DNA of 10,700 nt from Alphaproteobacteria bacterium (GCA_025935155.1 JAICVV010000041.1:1-10700); one strand, 5' to 3'. Positions 1 to 6,774 are shown, counted from the stretch's first letter. The notes: generated by a model from the letters alone, not told the origin. Made by a program: numbers and translations.

Positions 1-1154
1 AGATCGGCGATCAGGTCGTCGGCGTCTTCCACGCCACAGGAGAGGCGCACGAGGGAATTGGAGATGCCGAGTTCATCGCGCTTCTCCGGCGGGACGGATG
101 CGTGGGTCATGATGGCGGGATGCTCGATAAGCGATTCCACGCCGCCCAAAGATTCCGCGAGCGTGAACAGCCGGCAGCGCTCGAGAAAACGCTTGGTCCC
201 GGTAAGATCGCGCTTGAGAATGACGGTAACGATGCCGCCGAATGCCGCCATCTGCTTCCTGGCCAGCCCATGCTGCGGGTGCGATTCCAAACCTGGATAG
301 ATCACCCGCGCGACATCGCCCGTCCGCGATTCCAGCCAGCGGGCGATCTTCAGTGCATTCCCGCAGTGCCGCTCCATCCGCAGCGCCAGGGTCTTCAACC
401 CGCGCAATGCCAAGAAGGAATCAAACGGCCCGGCGATGGCGCCAACGGCGTTCTGCAGAAAACGCAAGCGCTCGGCGAGCTCCGGATTCTCGCCCACCAC
501 GGCGCAACCGTTCACCACATCGGAATGGCCGTTCAGGTATTTGGTCGTGGAATGCACCACGATATCGAAGCCGTGCTCCAGCGGCCGCTGCACATAAGGC
601 GAGGCAAAGGTGTTGTCCGCCACCGCCCGCGCGCCGCGCTTTTTCGCCAACGCCGCGATGGCGGAGAGATCGGCGAGTTTCAGCAGCGGGTTGGTGGGAG
701 TCTCCACCCAGATCATTTTCGTTTGCGGCGTGAGCGCGCGCTCCACATTCGCCGTATCGCTCATGTCCACGAAATCGAACGAAAGCCCGGCACTTGTTTT
801 CCGCACCCGCTCGAACAAGCGGAAGGTGCCGCCGTACACGTCGTCGCTCACCACCACATGGTCGCCGCTCTTCAGGAGATCGAGCACGGTGGCTTCCGCG
901 GCCAACCCGCTGGCGAAGGCAAATCCTTCGGTGCCGCTTTCCAGATCCGCGATGCAGCGTTCGAACGCCTGCCGGGTGGGGTTCTGCGAGCGGGAATACT
1001 CATAGCCCTTGTGCACGCCCGGGCTTTCCTGCGCGTAGGTGCTCGAGGCGTAGATTGGCACCATCACCGCGCCGGTGGTGGGATCGGGATGCTGGCCCGC
1101 ATGAATGGTGCGCGTCGCGAAGCCGAGCCGGTTGTGGCCGGATTTCCCGCTCAT
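1..1154 (-). CDS. Cystathionine gamma-lyase-type PLP enzyme (Cys/Met metabolism family), 3' end outside window
   Basis: A cytoplasmic PLP enzyme that most likely cleaves cystathionine to cysteine, 2-oxobutyrate and ammonia, the second step of reverse transsulfuration. I translated 384 codons; the frame runs off the window at base 1. Visible family marks are YEYSRSQNPTR (about residues 51-61), SGLAAE at the cofactor site (82-87), DNTFASPY with the PLP-ring aspartate D180, and STTKYLNGH with the Schiff-base lysine K205. The last visible residues, RLSCGVEDADDLIAD, match the usual family C-terminus, so probably only 5-15 residues are missing. The ATG overlaps the upstream cystathionine beta-synthase stop as ATGA, which indicates translational coupling. 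Sequence alone separates gamma-lyase from gamma-synthase and beta-lyase poorly; the neighbour favours gamma-lyase. The family is nearly certain and the exact activity is likely. Confidence 0.88.
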   Translation of the reverse strand, partial: MSGKSGHNRLGFATRTIHAGQHPDPTTGAVMVPIYASSTYAQESPGVHKGYEYSRSQNPTRQAFERCIADLESGTEGFAFASGLAAEATVLDLLKSGDHVVVSDDVYGGTFRLFERVRKTSAGLSFDFVDMSDTANVERALTPQTKMIWVETPTNPLLKLADLSAIAALAKKRGARAVADNTFASPYVQRPLEHGFDIVVHSTTKYLNGHSDVVNGCAVVGENPELAERLRFLQNAVGAIAGPFDSFLALRGLKTLALRMERHCGNALKIARWLESRTGDVARVIYPGLESHPQHGLARKQMAAFGGIVTVILKRDLTGTKRFLERCRLFTLAESLGGVESLIEHPAIMTHASVPPEKRDELGISNSLVRLSCGVEDADDLIAD

Positions 1155-2536
1155 GGATGGAGCCGAAGGTAGTTGATGAGATCGACACGGGTGATGAGTC
1201 CGACGAACTTCTGCCCATCCACCACGATGGCGACCTCGTTGCGCTCGAAGATCGGCGCCAGAACCTGCATCTTGTCGCTCACTTGCACCGTGTGCAGGCG
1301 CGCCGTCATCGCCGTGCGCACCGGATCCTTGAACTGCTGCGCGCGGAATTCGTCGTGGCCTTCTACGTGTGAGAGAATGTCGCTCTCGTCGATGATGCCG
1401 ACGATGCGGCCCTCCTTCAGCACCGGCAGCTGCGACACATCCGAGGTGCGCATGCGGTTGTAGGCGACCATCAACGAATCGTCCGGCCCCACCGTCACCG
1501 TGCCGCCGGATTCGTACGGCCGCGAAATGAGATCGGAGAGATTGCCGGTGAGTTTGCGGTCAGCCAACCCCTGCTCGATCACCCAGAAATCGTTGAACAC
1601 CTTGGAGAGATATTTGCTCCCGGTGTCCGGCACCAAAGTAACGACACGCTTGGGCGCCGTCTGCGCGCGGCAGTAGCGCAACGCGGCGGCGAGCAACGTG
1701 CCCGACGACGAGCCGCCCAGGATGCCTTCCTTGTGCAGCAGCTCGCGTGCAGCCTCGACGCTTTCGCGGTCGGTGATCGCATAGGCTTCCTTCACCAGCG
1801 ACAGATCGCAATTCGGCGGCACGAAATCCTCGCCGATGCCCTCCACCGTCCACGACCCAGCTTCCGTCATCTTGCCGGTCTTGATCAGCGGCGTGAGAAT
1901 CGAGCCCGCCGGATCGGCCAGCACCATTTCGGTTTTGGGTGAAACGCGCGCGAAGAAGCGGCCGAGCCCCGTCAGTGTGCCGCCGCTGCCGACGCCGACC
2001 ACGACAGCATCCACCTGATGCTCCATCTGCTCCCAGATTTCCGGGCCGGTGGTGGTTTCGTGCGCCAGCGGATTGGCGGGATTGGCGAACTGGTTGGCGT
2101 AGAACGCGCCGGTCTCGTCGGCGATGCGCTGCGCCATGTCCTGGTAGTATTCCGGGTGCCCTTTGCCGACATCGGAACGGGTGATGCGCACATCCACGCC
2201 CATGGCGCGCAGGTGCTGAACTTTCTCCCGCGCCATTTTGTCGGGCACGATGAGGATGAGCTTATAGCCTTTGAGGATGCCGACCTGCGCCAGCCCCAAT
2301 CCCGTGTTGCCCGCGGTGGCTTCGATGATGGTGCCGCCGGGCTTCACGCGCCCGCCCTTCTCCGCCGCCTCGATCATGGACTTGCCGATGCGATCCTTGA
2401 TTGAGCCGCCGGGATTCTGGCTCTCCAGCTTCACGAATAGGCGGCATGGGCCGGTTTCGAAACGTGTGAGCTCGACCATGGGCGTGTTGCCGATGAGATC
2501 GAGGGCGGACTTCAGGGGGCGATTGCGGGAAGGCAT
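1151..2536 (-). CDS. cbs: Cystathionine beta-synthase with C-terminal CBS-domain pair
   Basis: A fold-type II PLP enzyme condensing serine (or an activated serine) with homocysteine to cystathionine, the first step of reverse transsulfuration. From the chosen ATG it is 461 residues. The catalytic domain has IGNTP (15-19), the PLP lysine K47 in GGSIKDRIG, the substrate loop EATAGNTG (72-79), the phosphate loop GSGGT (183-187) and GGSSSG (274-279). Two segments point to this enzyme rather than cysteine synthase: EGIGEDFVPPN (232-242) and LVPDTGSKYLSKVFNDFW after the core. Two CBS motifs fill the last 120 or so residues and may sense an adenosyl ligand. There is no N-terminal heme-binding extension, as is usual in bacteria. 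An upstream in-frame GTG at 2596 would add 20 unrelated residues and has no ribosome site, so I reject it. The chosen ATG itself has only a weak purine stretch upstream. Confidence 0.93.
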   Translation of the reverse strand: MPSRNRPLKSALDLIGNTPMVELTRFETGPCRLFVKLESQNPGGSIKDRIGKSMIEAAEKGGRVKPGGTIIEATAGNTGLGLAQVGILKGYKLILIVPDKMAREKVQHLRAMGVDVRITRSDVGKGHPEYYQDMAQRIADETGAFYANQFANPANPLAHETTTGPEIWEQMEHQVDAVVVGVGSGGTLTGLGRFFARVSPKTEMVLADPAGSILTPLIKTGKMTEAGSWTVEGIGEDFVPPNCDLSLVKEAYAITDRESVEAARELLHKEGILGGSSSGTLLAAALRYCRAQTAPKRVVTLVPDTGSKYLSKVFNDFWVIEQGLADRKLTGNLSDLISRPYESGGTVTVGPDDSLMVAYNRMRTSDVSQLPVLKEGRIVGIIDESDILSHVEGHDEFRAQQFKDPVRTAMTARLHTVQVSDKMQVLAPIFERNEVAIVVDGQKFVGLITRVDLINYLRLHP

Positions 2537-2548
2537 GGCTGGCTCTGG

Positions 2549-2573
2549 ATCACGGCGGGTAAGATAGCCGTGA
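2549..2573 (-). promoter_or_regulatory. Small hairpin in the leader of the cystathionine beta-synthase gene
   Basis: TCACGGC (2550-2556) and GCCGTGA (2567-2573) are perfect complements around a 10-base loop. The hairpin lies 13 bases upstream of the ATG at 2536 on the transcribed strand. No T-run follows, so it does not look like a terminator, and it leaves the GloVer-repeat gene upstream possibly co-transcribed. It could affect ribosome access to a weak ribosome binding site, but a seven-pair stem in GC-rich DNA may be chance. It does not resemble a SAM or other known sulfur riboswitch. Confidence 0.25.
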
Positions 2574-2613
2574 GCGCCATTGAAAAGCCACCGCACTTAC
2601 CGAAAGGAACTGT

Positions 2614-3780
2614 CTATTTGATTGTCAGACTGAAAACGACGCCATGATCGCTGCCATCCCCGCCAGCGGTTGTGCCGTAAAGCGTGTCTTTGATTTTTAG
2701 AACCCCGGCCCACGGATGCTCAGTGTCCGTGAAGCTATGGAGATTAATCAGGGTTCCGTTTGGGCTCAATTCGTACACATTGCCAGCGCCGTTTCCACCT
2801 GCATAGGTCGTGCCGTAAATCCAGTCTGAACGAGTCCGCAAAAGGTCGCCTTCCGGATCGTCCGTGCCGAGATTCAAGACGGTTGTAAGAGTTCCATCCG
2901 GGGTAAGCCTGAAGACGGTATCGTAATATTCGGAGTCTGTTGTGCCATAGAGATTTGCCGCCTTGTCGCGCACGAGACCGCTGCTCGGATAGGCTCCATC
3001 GCTCCCATTGGTGAAGGAATAGAGCACCGTTTCGGCACCGCTGGGGGCGATCTTGTAAATGGTCCCGTAGCCGTAGTACCCGTTATAATAGCCTCCGTAT
3101 CCAGTGGCGCCATAGAGGTTTCCAGCCCGGTCGCGCGCTAGGCGTCCGAGCGGCCCTTCGCCATCGCCAGTGGACATTCCAGAGAAGTTGTGAAGCACGC
3201 GATACTTGCCGCCAGCCGTAAGCTCCCAGACGACGCCACAACCATAGGTGCAGTTGTGACTGCTACCACCGTACACGGTGGTGCCGTAGAAATTTCCCAA
3301 TCTGTCGCGGATCATGCGGCCGTAGGGAAAGGAGCCATCTTCACTGTCGAACATGTGCAAAATACTGAAGCGACCGCGCGCCGTCAGCTTCCAAATGATT
3401 CCGCAACCCTCATCGCAATCGACTACGCTGTTCCCGCTGGCAGTGCCGTAAAGATCGCCGGTTTTTTGATCGACGGTCACTCCGGCCGAGGGATACTCGT
3501 CATCCTTGCCGCCAGTGAAGGAGTAGAGCAGGGTTTCAGTCCCATCGGTCGCGACTTTGAAAATCGTCCCGTAGTCCTTTGTGCCGCCGAATCGAGTTGT
3601 TCCATAGAGGCTTCCCTCGCTGTCCGCCCTCAGGTCGGCATACGGAGTGTCGCCGTCATTCGGCGCGCCCGTGAACCTATGCAGCACAGTATAGCTCTGC
3701 GCAGTCGCGCCGGATGCGAAAGCGGCAAATCCAGCGGAAATGAAAAGCGCACTGCGGGAAAGGTGTTGAGCCAGTACCAT
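2614..3780 (-). CDS. Exported GloVer-type tandem-repeat protein (predicted seven-bladed beta-propeller)
   Basis: A 388-residue exported protein of the GloVer repeat family (TIGR03803-like); its biochemical role is unknown. The signal peptide has a hydrophobic core around residues 9-24 and probable cleavage near ATA-Q (residue 27). The rest divides into seven units at about 29-81, 82-136, 137-191, 192-248, 249-296, 297-342 and 343-388. Each has the plan xxLHxF, an acidic turn, YPxxxL, D-x-x-G-xLYGTT, GG, a G[TV][IV][FWY]xL strand and a closing G. The seventh ends at the stop, so there is no separate anchor domain. I chose the ATG at 3780 because GGGAG sits seven bases upstream; the GTG at 3804 lacks this and adds eight charged residues. 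The gene looks somewhat less GC-rich than the transsulfuration genes downstream. A 77-base gap to cbs contains no terminator. A surface or periplasmic binding role is inference. Confidence 0.87.
   Translation of the reverse strand: MVLAQHLSRSALFISAGFAAFASGATAQSYTVLHRFTGAPNDGDTPYADLRADSEGSLYGTTRFGGTKDYGTIFKVATDGTETLLYSFTGGKDDEYPSAGVTVDQKTGDLYGTASGNSVVDCDEGCGIIWKLTARGRFSILHMFDSEDGSFPYGRMIRDRLGNFYGTTVYGGSSHNCTYGCGVVWELTAGGKYRVLHNFSGMSTGDGEGPLGRLARDRAGNLYGATGYGGYYNGYYGYGTIYKIAPSGAETVLYSFTNGSDGAYPSSGLVRDKAANLYGTTDSEYYDTVFRLTPDGTLTTVLNLGTDDPEGDLLRTRSDWIYGTTYAGGNGAGNVYELSPNGTLINLHSFTDTEHPWAGVLKIKDTLYGTTAGGDGSDHGVVFSLTIK
2617..3696 (-). repeat. Seven tandem GloVer repeats (46-57 residues each)
   Basis: These are protein-level repeats within the preceding gene, degenerate at DNA level. 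The most constant element is LYGTT or a variant (LYGTA, FYGTT, LYGAT, IYGTT), seen once in all seven units. Units 2 and 3 share an extra C-x3-C (CDEGC, CTYGC) just before the GII/GVV-W strand and are both 55 residues, which suggests the closest kinship. Units 5-7 are shortest, at 46-48 residues. Confidence 0.85.
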
Positions 3781-3787
3781 TACTTTT

Positions 3788-3792
3788 CTCCC
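3788..3792 (-). promoter_or_regulatory. Ribosome binding site of the GloVer-repeat gene
   Basis: GGGAG with a seven-base spacer (AAAAGTA) to the ATG at 3780. It decides the start against the GTG eight codons upstream. The DUF6600-like gene has the same GGGAG at the same distance. Confidence 0.65.
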
Positions 3793-3924
3793 GCACGCGC
3801 GCACGGCCTATATCCAGCCAGCTTAGGCTGAACGAATATCATGACGAACTTCAACAGGATAGCTGGCAGAAGGCCTGGATGCCGGATGAGTACAAACTTC
3901 CTTCGCCACATCGCTATTGGGCAA

Positions 3925-3961
3925 CGCAAAGGCCAGAAGCTCACAACTTCTGGCCTTTGCG
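3925..3961 (-). terminator. Perfect 15-bp hairpin downstream of the DUF6600-like gene
   Basis: CGCAAAGGCCAGAAG (3925-3939) is exactly complementary to CTTCTGGCCTTTGCG (3947-3961) around a seven-base loop. It begins 13 bases after the TAG stop at 3975-3977 and is the strongest inverted repeat in the 194-base gap 3781-3974, so transcription termination or 3'-end protection is likely. The bases after the stem on the minus strand are TTGCCC, which is a poor T-run, so it is not a textbook intrinsic terminator. The rest of this gap, which also holds the upstream region of the GloVer-repeat gene, shows no promoter I trust; a TATAGG box near 3815 lacks a convincing -35 partner. Confidence 0.6.
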
Positions 3962-3974
3962 CGAAAATGCTGAG

Positions 3975-5465
3975 CTATTGTGGAGTTTCTTGCTGCTGTT
4001 CTGCCTTCGATTTCCGCTTCTTCTTCTGTTGTGTGTCGGTGCTGCCGGACTGTGGTTGGTCAGGCGCTTGCGCCGAGGGCGACATATTGCCTTGTCCGTT
4101 CATGTTCGAGGGAGGCGCGTTCTGGCGCCGCGTGGCGTTGCCGTTTGGCGTGCCGTTCGCGGGGCTATTGGCCGTGCCGTTGTCCGGACCGGGGCCATTC
4201 ATCGAACCGTTATTGCTGTTCCGGCGTCGCGGATTTCCAGACGTGTCGGAGCCACTCGGTTGAGAGGGGCTGGTCTGGTCCGGGCCGTTCATAGAGCCGC
4301 CTGCCGGATTAGTATTGCTGTCGTTGTCGCGCGCGCGATTTCGGCCGGCCTTCGGGCCCGAAGGCCCGCTCGTGGATAAATCCGTCGGGCTGCTCGTCTG
4401 GCCCCCAGTATTCGTGCTTGGCCCGCGGCCCCCGCGCTCCTTGCCACCGCCGTTAGCGCCGGCGTTATCGCCGGGACCGGTCGTGCCCGGCCCCGTTGTG
4501 CCGCCACCGGGACCAGCGCCGCTGCCCGCACCAGAACCTGCATTGCCGTCTGAACCTTTACCACCACCACTGCCCGGAGCGTCCGTCTCGCTGGCTCCGC
4601 GATCATTTGCTTTTCCGCGGCGCGCCACACCGGCCTCGATCGGATGGGAAGCACGCTCGCGGGTGCGGATCTGCTTGCCTTCATCGACGGTGGTGATCAC
4701 CGCATTCGGCTTCATCACGGCTTTCACGGAAACCGGCGCAATCCGGCGGCCGGTCGCGCGCTCTACAACGCGCAAATCGACACCGCGATTGACCACGCGG
4801 TTGTTCACAATCTCGAATTTCGTTGCGGGACGCGTGCGGCCGAGCACGATCTTGATTCGGTCGCGTGGCACCACGAAGCGGCGATAGTCGCGCGCGACGA
4901 GATGGCGGTTGTTGACGAAGACGAAAAAGCGGTCCGGATCGACCCGGCCGCCGTACCGCCTGTTGTAGAAGTCGATCCCGATCCCGCCGATATTTACGCC
5001 GAAGCGAACGCCTCCGCCCGAAGCAAATTCCTCGTCCGGCGGCATGGGCATCCAGCCGGTATAGTCATCGCCTTCGCGCCATATGACCCATGCCGGAGCC
5101 CACGTGTATCCGGGCACCCAGAGCCACTGCCATTGCGGATCGTAAACCCAGCGGCCGTAGTGATAGACGACATCGTCGAACGGATCGTTCGACACCCAGT
5201 ACCAGCCGTACTCATCGGTGTATTGCCAATAACCGTTGGTATAGGGCTGGAAATCGGCACCCGCCAGGCTTGGGCGCGGGCGCCACACGTCGCCCCAGAC
5301 CGGATGCTGGATCCAGCGTCCGTCGTGCGCAAGGCGATTGTGGAAGAAATCGAATCCGATTTGGACATTCATCTGCGCGGCAGCGGGGGGTGAGATTGCA
5401 ACCAGGCTCACGCCGCCGAGCAACAGAGCTGCCGCAAAGGCGGCGGAGGAAAAGGGTCTTCGCAT
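3975..5465 (-). CDS. Exported DUF6600-like protein with Trp/Tyr-rich module and long disordered tail
   Basis: A 496-residue exported protein of unknown function. A signal peptide ends near AAA-Q (residue 30). Residues 49-143 are extremely rich in Trp, Tyr and Pro, with three turns opening G-[RY]-W at 49, 78 and 104, then VWRPRP, YGWYWVSNDPF, QWLWVPGYTWAPAWV and GWMPMPP; I recognise this as the DUF6600 type. A basic region with FFVFVNNRHLVARDYRRFVVP follows and runs to about residue 290. The remainder is a Gly/Asn/Ser/Pro/Thr-rich low-complexity tail with GTTGP and SMNGP repeats, closing in a basic KKKRKSK stretch. No membrane anchor or LPXTG signal is seen. I chose the ATG at 5465 because GGGAG lies seven bases upstream and the signal peptide starts there; the frame stays open to 5552. 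A cell-envelope role is inference. Confidence 0.82.
   Translation of the reverse strand: MRRPFSSAAFAAALLLGGVSLVAISPPAAAQMNVQIGFDFFHNRLAHDGRWIQHPVWGDVWRPRPSLAGADFQPYTNGYWQYTDEYGWYWVSNDPFDDVVYHYGRWVYDPQWQWLWVPGYTWAPAWVIWREGDDYTGWMPMPPDEEFASGGGVRFGVNIGGIGIDFYNRRYGGRVDPDRFFVFVNNRHLVARDYRRFVVPRDRIKIVLGRTRPATKFEIVNNRVVNRGVDLRVVERATGRRIAPVSVKAVMKPNAVITTVDEGKQIRTRERASHPIEAGVARRGKANDRGASETDAPGSGGGKGSDGNAGSGAGSGAGPGGGTTGPGTTGPGDNAGANGGGKERGGRGPSTNTGGQTSSPTDLSTSGPSGPKAGRNRARDNDSNTNPAGGSMNGPDQTSPSQPSGSDTSGNPRRRNSNNGSMNGPGPDNGTANSPANGTPNGNATRRQNAPPSNMNGQGNMSPSAQAPDQPQSGSTDTQQKKKRKSKAEQQQETPQ
4005..4585 (-). repeat. Low-complexity Gly/Asn/Ser/Pro coding tract
   Basis: The DNA encodes the last 200 or so residues of the DUF6600-like protein. 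Short degenerate peptides recur: GTTGP twice in tandem, SMNGP twice, NMNGQ once, and many GSG/GPG steps. It is very GC-rich (row 4441-4500 is visibly mostly G and C). The composition produces long spurious open frames on the other strand. Confidence 0.7.
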
Positions 5466-5472
5466 TTTCGCA

Positions 5473-5477
5473 CTCCC
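5473..5477 (-). promoter_or_regulatory. Ribosome binding site of the DUF6600-like gene
   Basis: GGGAG lies seven bases (TGCGAAA) upstream of the ATG at 5465 and decides the start at the signal peptide. The divergent space 5466-5563 must hold the 5' regions of this gene and of the threonine aldolase. I see no clear -35/-10 pair in it for either strand. Confidence 0.6.
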
Positions 5478-5563
5478 GAATATCGTTGGGCTTGCGGACG
5501 CGCGGTGCCCGTTTCGCCGAAGAAGTTGCCAGCTTGACGCTGAATAGGGCAAATCTGCGGCAA

Positions 5564-6598
5564 ATGGCGATGAATTTCACCAGTGACAATGCTTACGGCG
5601 CGGCGCCGGAGATTCTGGCGGCGCTCCGGGATGCTAATTCAGCCACCGCTGCCCCTTATGGTGAAGACGAGATTACCGCTCGACTCGGGCAGCGCTTCGG
5701 CGATCTGTTCGAACGCGATGTAGCCGTTTTTCCTGTGTTCACAGGAACGGCAGCAAATGGTTTGGCGCTCGCAACGATATCTCCGCCTTACGGCGCAATC
5801 TTCTGTCATGAGCAGAGTCACATTGCTGTGGATGAGTGCGCCGGTCCGGAATTCTTTTCAGGCGGCGCCAAGCTCGTGCCTCTGCGCGGACAGCACGGGA
5901 AGATTGCAGTTCCCGTCGTGGAGGAAGCGCTCACACATTATCGGGGTGGCGTGCATAGCGCAAAGCCGGCAGCGATCAGTCTCGCGCAGGCGACGGAACG
6001 TGGCACGGTCTATGGTCCGGACGAAATTGCAGCGCTTTCGGAAGTCGCGCGCCGCGAGGGAATGGCCTTGCACGTGGACGGCGCGCGTTTCGCCAATGCC
6101 GTCGCGTATCTGGATTGCACTCCGGCCGAGATCACATGGAAAGCGGGCGTGGACGTACTTTCGTTCGGCGCCACAAAAAATGGCGCGTTCTGCGCAGAGG
6201 CCGTCGTGTTTTTCGATCCAGAACGCGTGCGAGACTTCGAATACCGCCGCAAACGTGCCGGGCATTTGGCGTCAAAAATGCGATTCCTCTCAGTGCAGCT
6301 GGAAAGATATCTGCGGGATGATCTTTGGCTGAAGCAGGCGCGTGTTGCGAACGGCTTGGCGCAAAGGCTTGAGCGTGGATTGGCAGGCTTGCCCGGTATC
6401 GAGCTTGCACACCCCGTCGAGGCGAACGAAGTGTTTGCCGGCGTTCCCGCGCCGCTTGCCGAAAAACTTCGCTCGAGCGGTATTTCATTTTATGAATGGG
6501 AGGCCCCCCGGAAGGGACGCACGTTGCTGCGCTTCGTCGTCTCCTGTTTTACTCCGGAGGAAGATGTCAGCCGTCTGATCTGTCTGATGCGCAGCTGA
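5564..6598 (+). CDS. ltaE: Low-specificity L-threonine aldolase
   Basis: A cytoplasmic fold-type I PLP enzyme splitting L-threonine or L-allo-threonine into glycine and acetaldehyde, with related beta-hydroxy amino acids as likely further substrates. It is 344 residues, about the family length. Marks in order are FTSDNAYGAAPEI at the N-terminus, FTGTAANGLAL for cofactor binding, HEQSHIAVDECAGPEF, the PLP-ring segment LHVDGARFANA, SFGATKNGAFCAE with the Schiff-base lysine K205, and RAGHLASKMRFLSVQLERYL. The C-terminal small domain ends with RTLLRFVVSCFTPEEDV. Two in-frame ATGs (5564 and 5570) are both possible and neither has a strong ribosome site. The open frame reaches back to 5090, but that part only mirrors the DUF6600-like gene. 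The gene is divergent from that gene with 98 bases between starts, and looks monocistronic. Confidence 0.9.
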   Translation: MAMNFTSDNAYGAAPEILAALRDANSATAAPYGEDEITARLGQRFGDLFERDVAVFPVFTGTAANGLALATISPPYGAIFCHEQSHIAVDECAGPEFFSGGAKLVPLRGQHGKIAVPVVEEALTHYRGGVHSAKPAAISLAQATERGTVYGPDEIAALSEVARREGMALHVDGARFANAVAYLDCTPAEITWKAGVDVLSFGATKNGAFCAEAVVFFDPERVRDFEYRRKRAGHLASKMRFLSVQLERYLRDDLWLKQARVANGLAQRLERGLAGLPGIELAHPVEANEVFAGVPAPLAEKLRSSGISFYEWEAPRKGRTLLRFVVSCFTPEEDVSRLICLMRS

Positions 6599-6774
6599 AG
6601 CCATTGTTCATTCAATATTCAGCTTGCTGAACCGCTGCAGCAATTGAGGGAAATTTTTGCGCTCTTACCTGCCGATTTTGCGCAGTACACAAACTATTTA
6701 CGCGCGTGGCGGCGCCCAAAGGCCGTTTGCGCGTTGAGTCTTCAGGAGGGAGAGCGAAACCCAAGGAGGTTGGA
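6599..6774 (+). other. Intergenic region between threonine aldolase and the small Tyr-rich gene
   Basis: TTGCTG (6624-6629) and CAGCAA (6638-6643) could pair in a six-base stem, with TTTTT at 6654-6658 some ten bases further on. This is at best a weak terminator for the aldolase. The region also must contain the start of the small-protein transcript, since its stretch near 6680-6700 is AT-richer, but no -35/-10 pair with proper spacing is visible. The last part carries the strong ribosome site at 6763-6770. Confidence 0.35.
6763..6770 (+). promoter_or_regulatory. Near-ideal Shine-Dalgarno site of the small Tyr-rich gene
   Basis: AAGGAGGT matches the anti-Shine-Dalgarno complement over eight bases and is four bases from the ATG at 6775. 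It is the strongest ribosome site in the window and suggests abundant synthesis when transcribed. It rules out the upstream extension of the frame to 6706. Confidence 0.85.

Noticed and set aside
102..1172. Long plus-strand open frame of 356 codons opposite the gamma-lyase gene
   Set aside because: It mirrors the well-conserved minus-strand enzyme, has a His/Arg/Gly-rich composition without domain, and no ribosome site. It is a shadow of GC-rich coding DNA.
2537..2596. Upstream GTG start for cystathionine beta-synthase
   Set aside because: It adds 20 residues not seen at the start of the family, lacks a ribosome site, and the hairpin at 2549-2573 would lie inside the coding region.
2537..2613. 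Possible SAM or other sulfur riboswitch before the transsulfuration operon
   Set aside because: The gap is only 77 bases and shows one simple stem, with none of the multi-helix layout or conserved core of known SAM or SAH riboswitches.
3190..3831. Plus-strand open frame of 213 codons opposite the GloVer gene
   Set aside because: The opposite strand encodes seven recognisable repeats and a signal peptide. The plus frame has no family features.
4315..4887. Proline-rich plus-strand open frames
   Set aside because: They are the complement of the Gly-rich tail of the DUF6600-like protein; complementing glycine codons gives proline.
5090..5563. N-terminal extension of the threonine aldolase by 158 codons
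   Set aside because: This part is Arg/Ser/Pro-rich, overlaps the DUF6600-like gene on the other strand, and precedes the conserved FTSDNA start of the family.
6615..6660. Terminator after the threonine aldolase
   Set aside because: The stem has six pairs with an eight-base loop and the T-run is about ten bases away, too weak to call; it is noted only in the intergenic entry.
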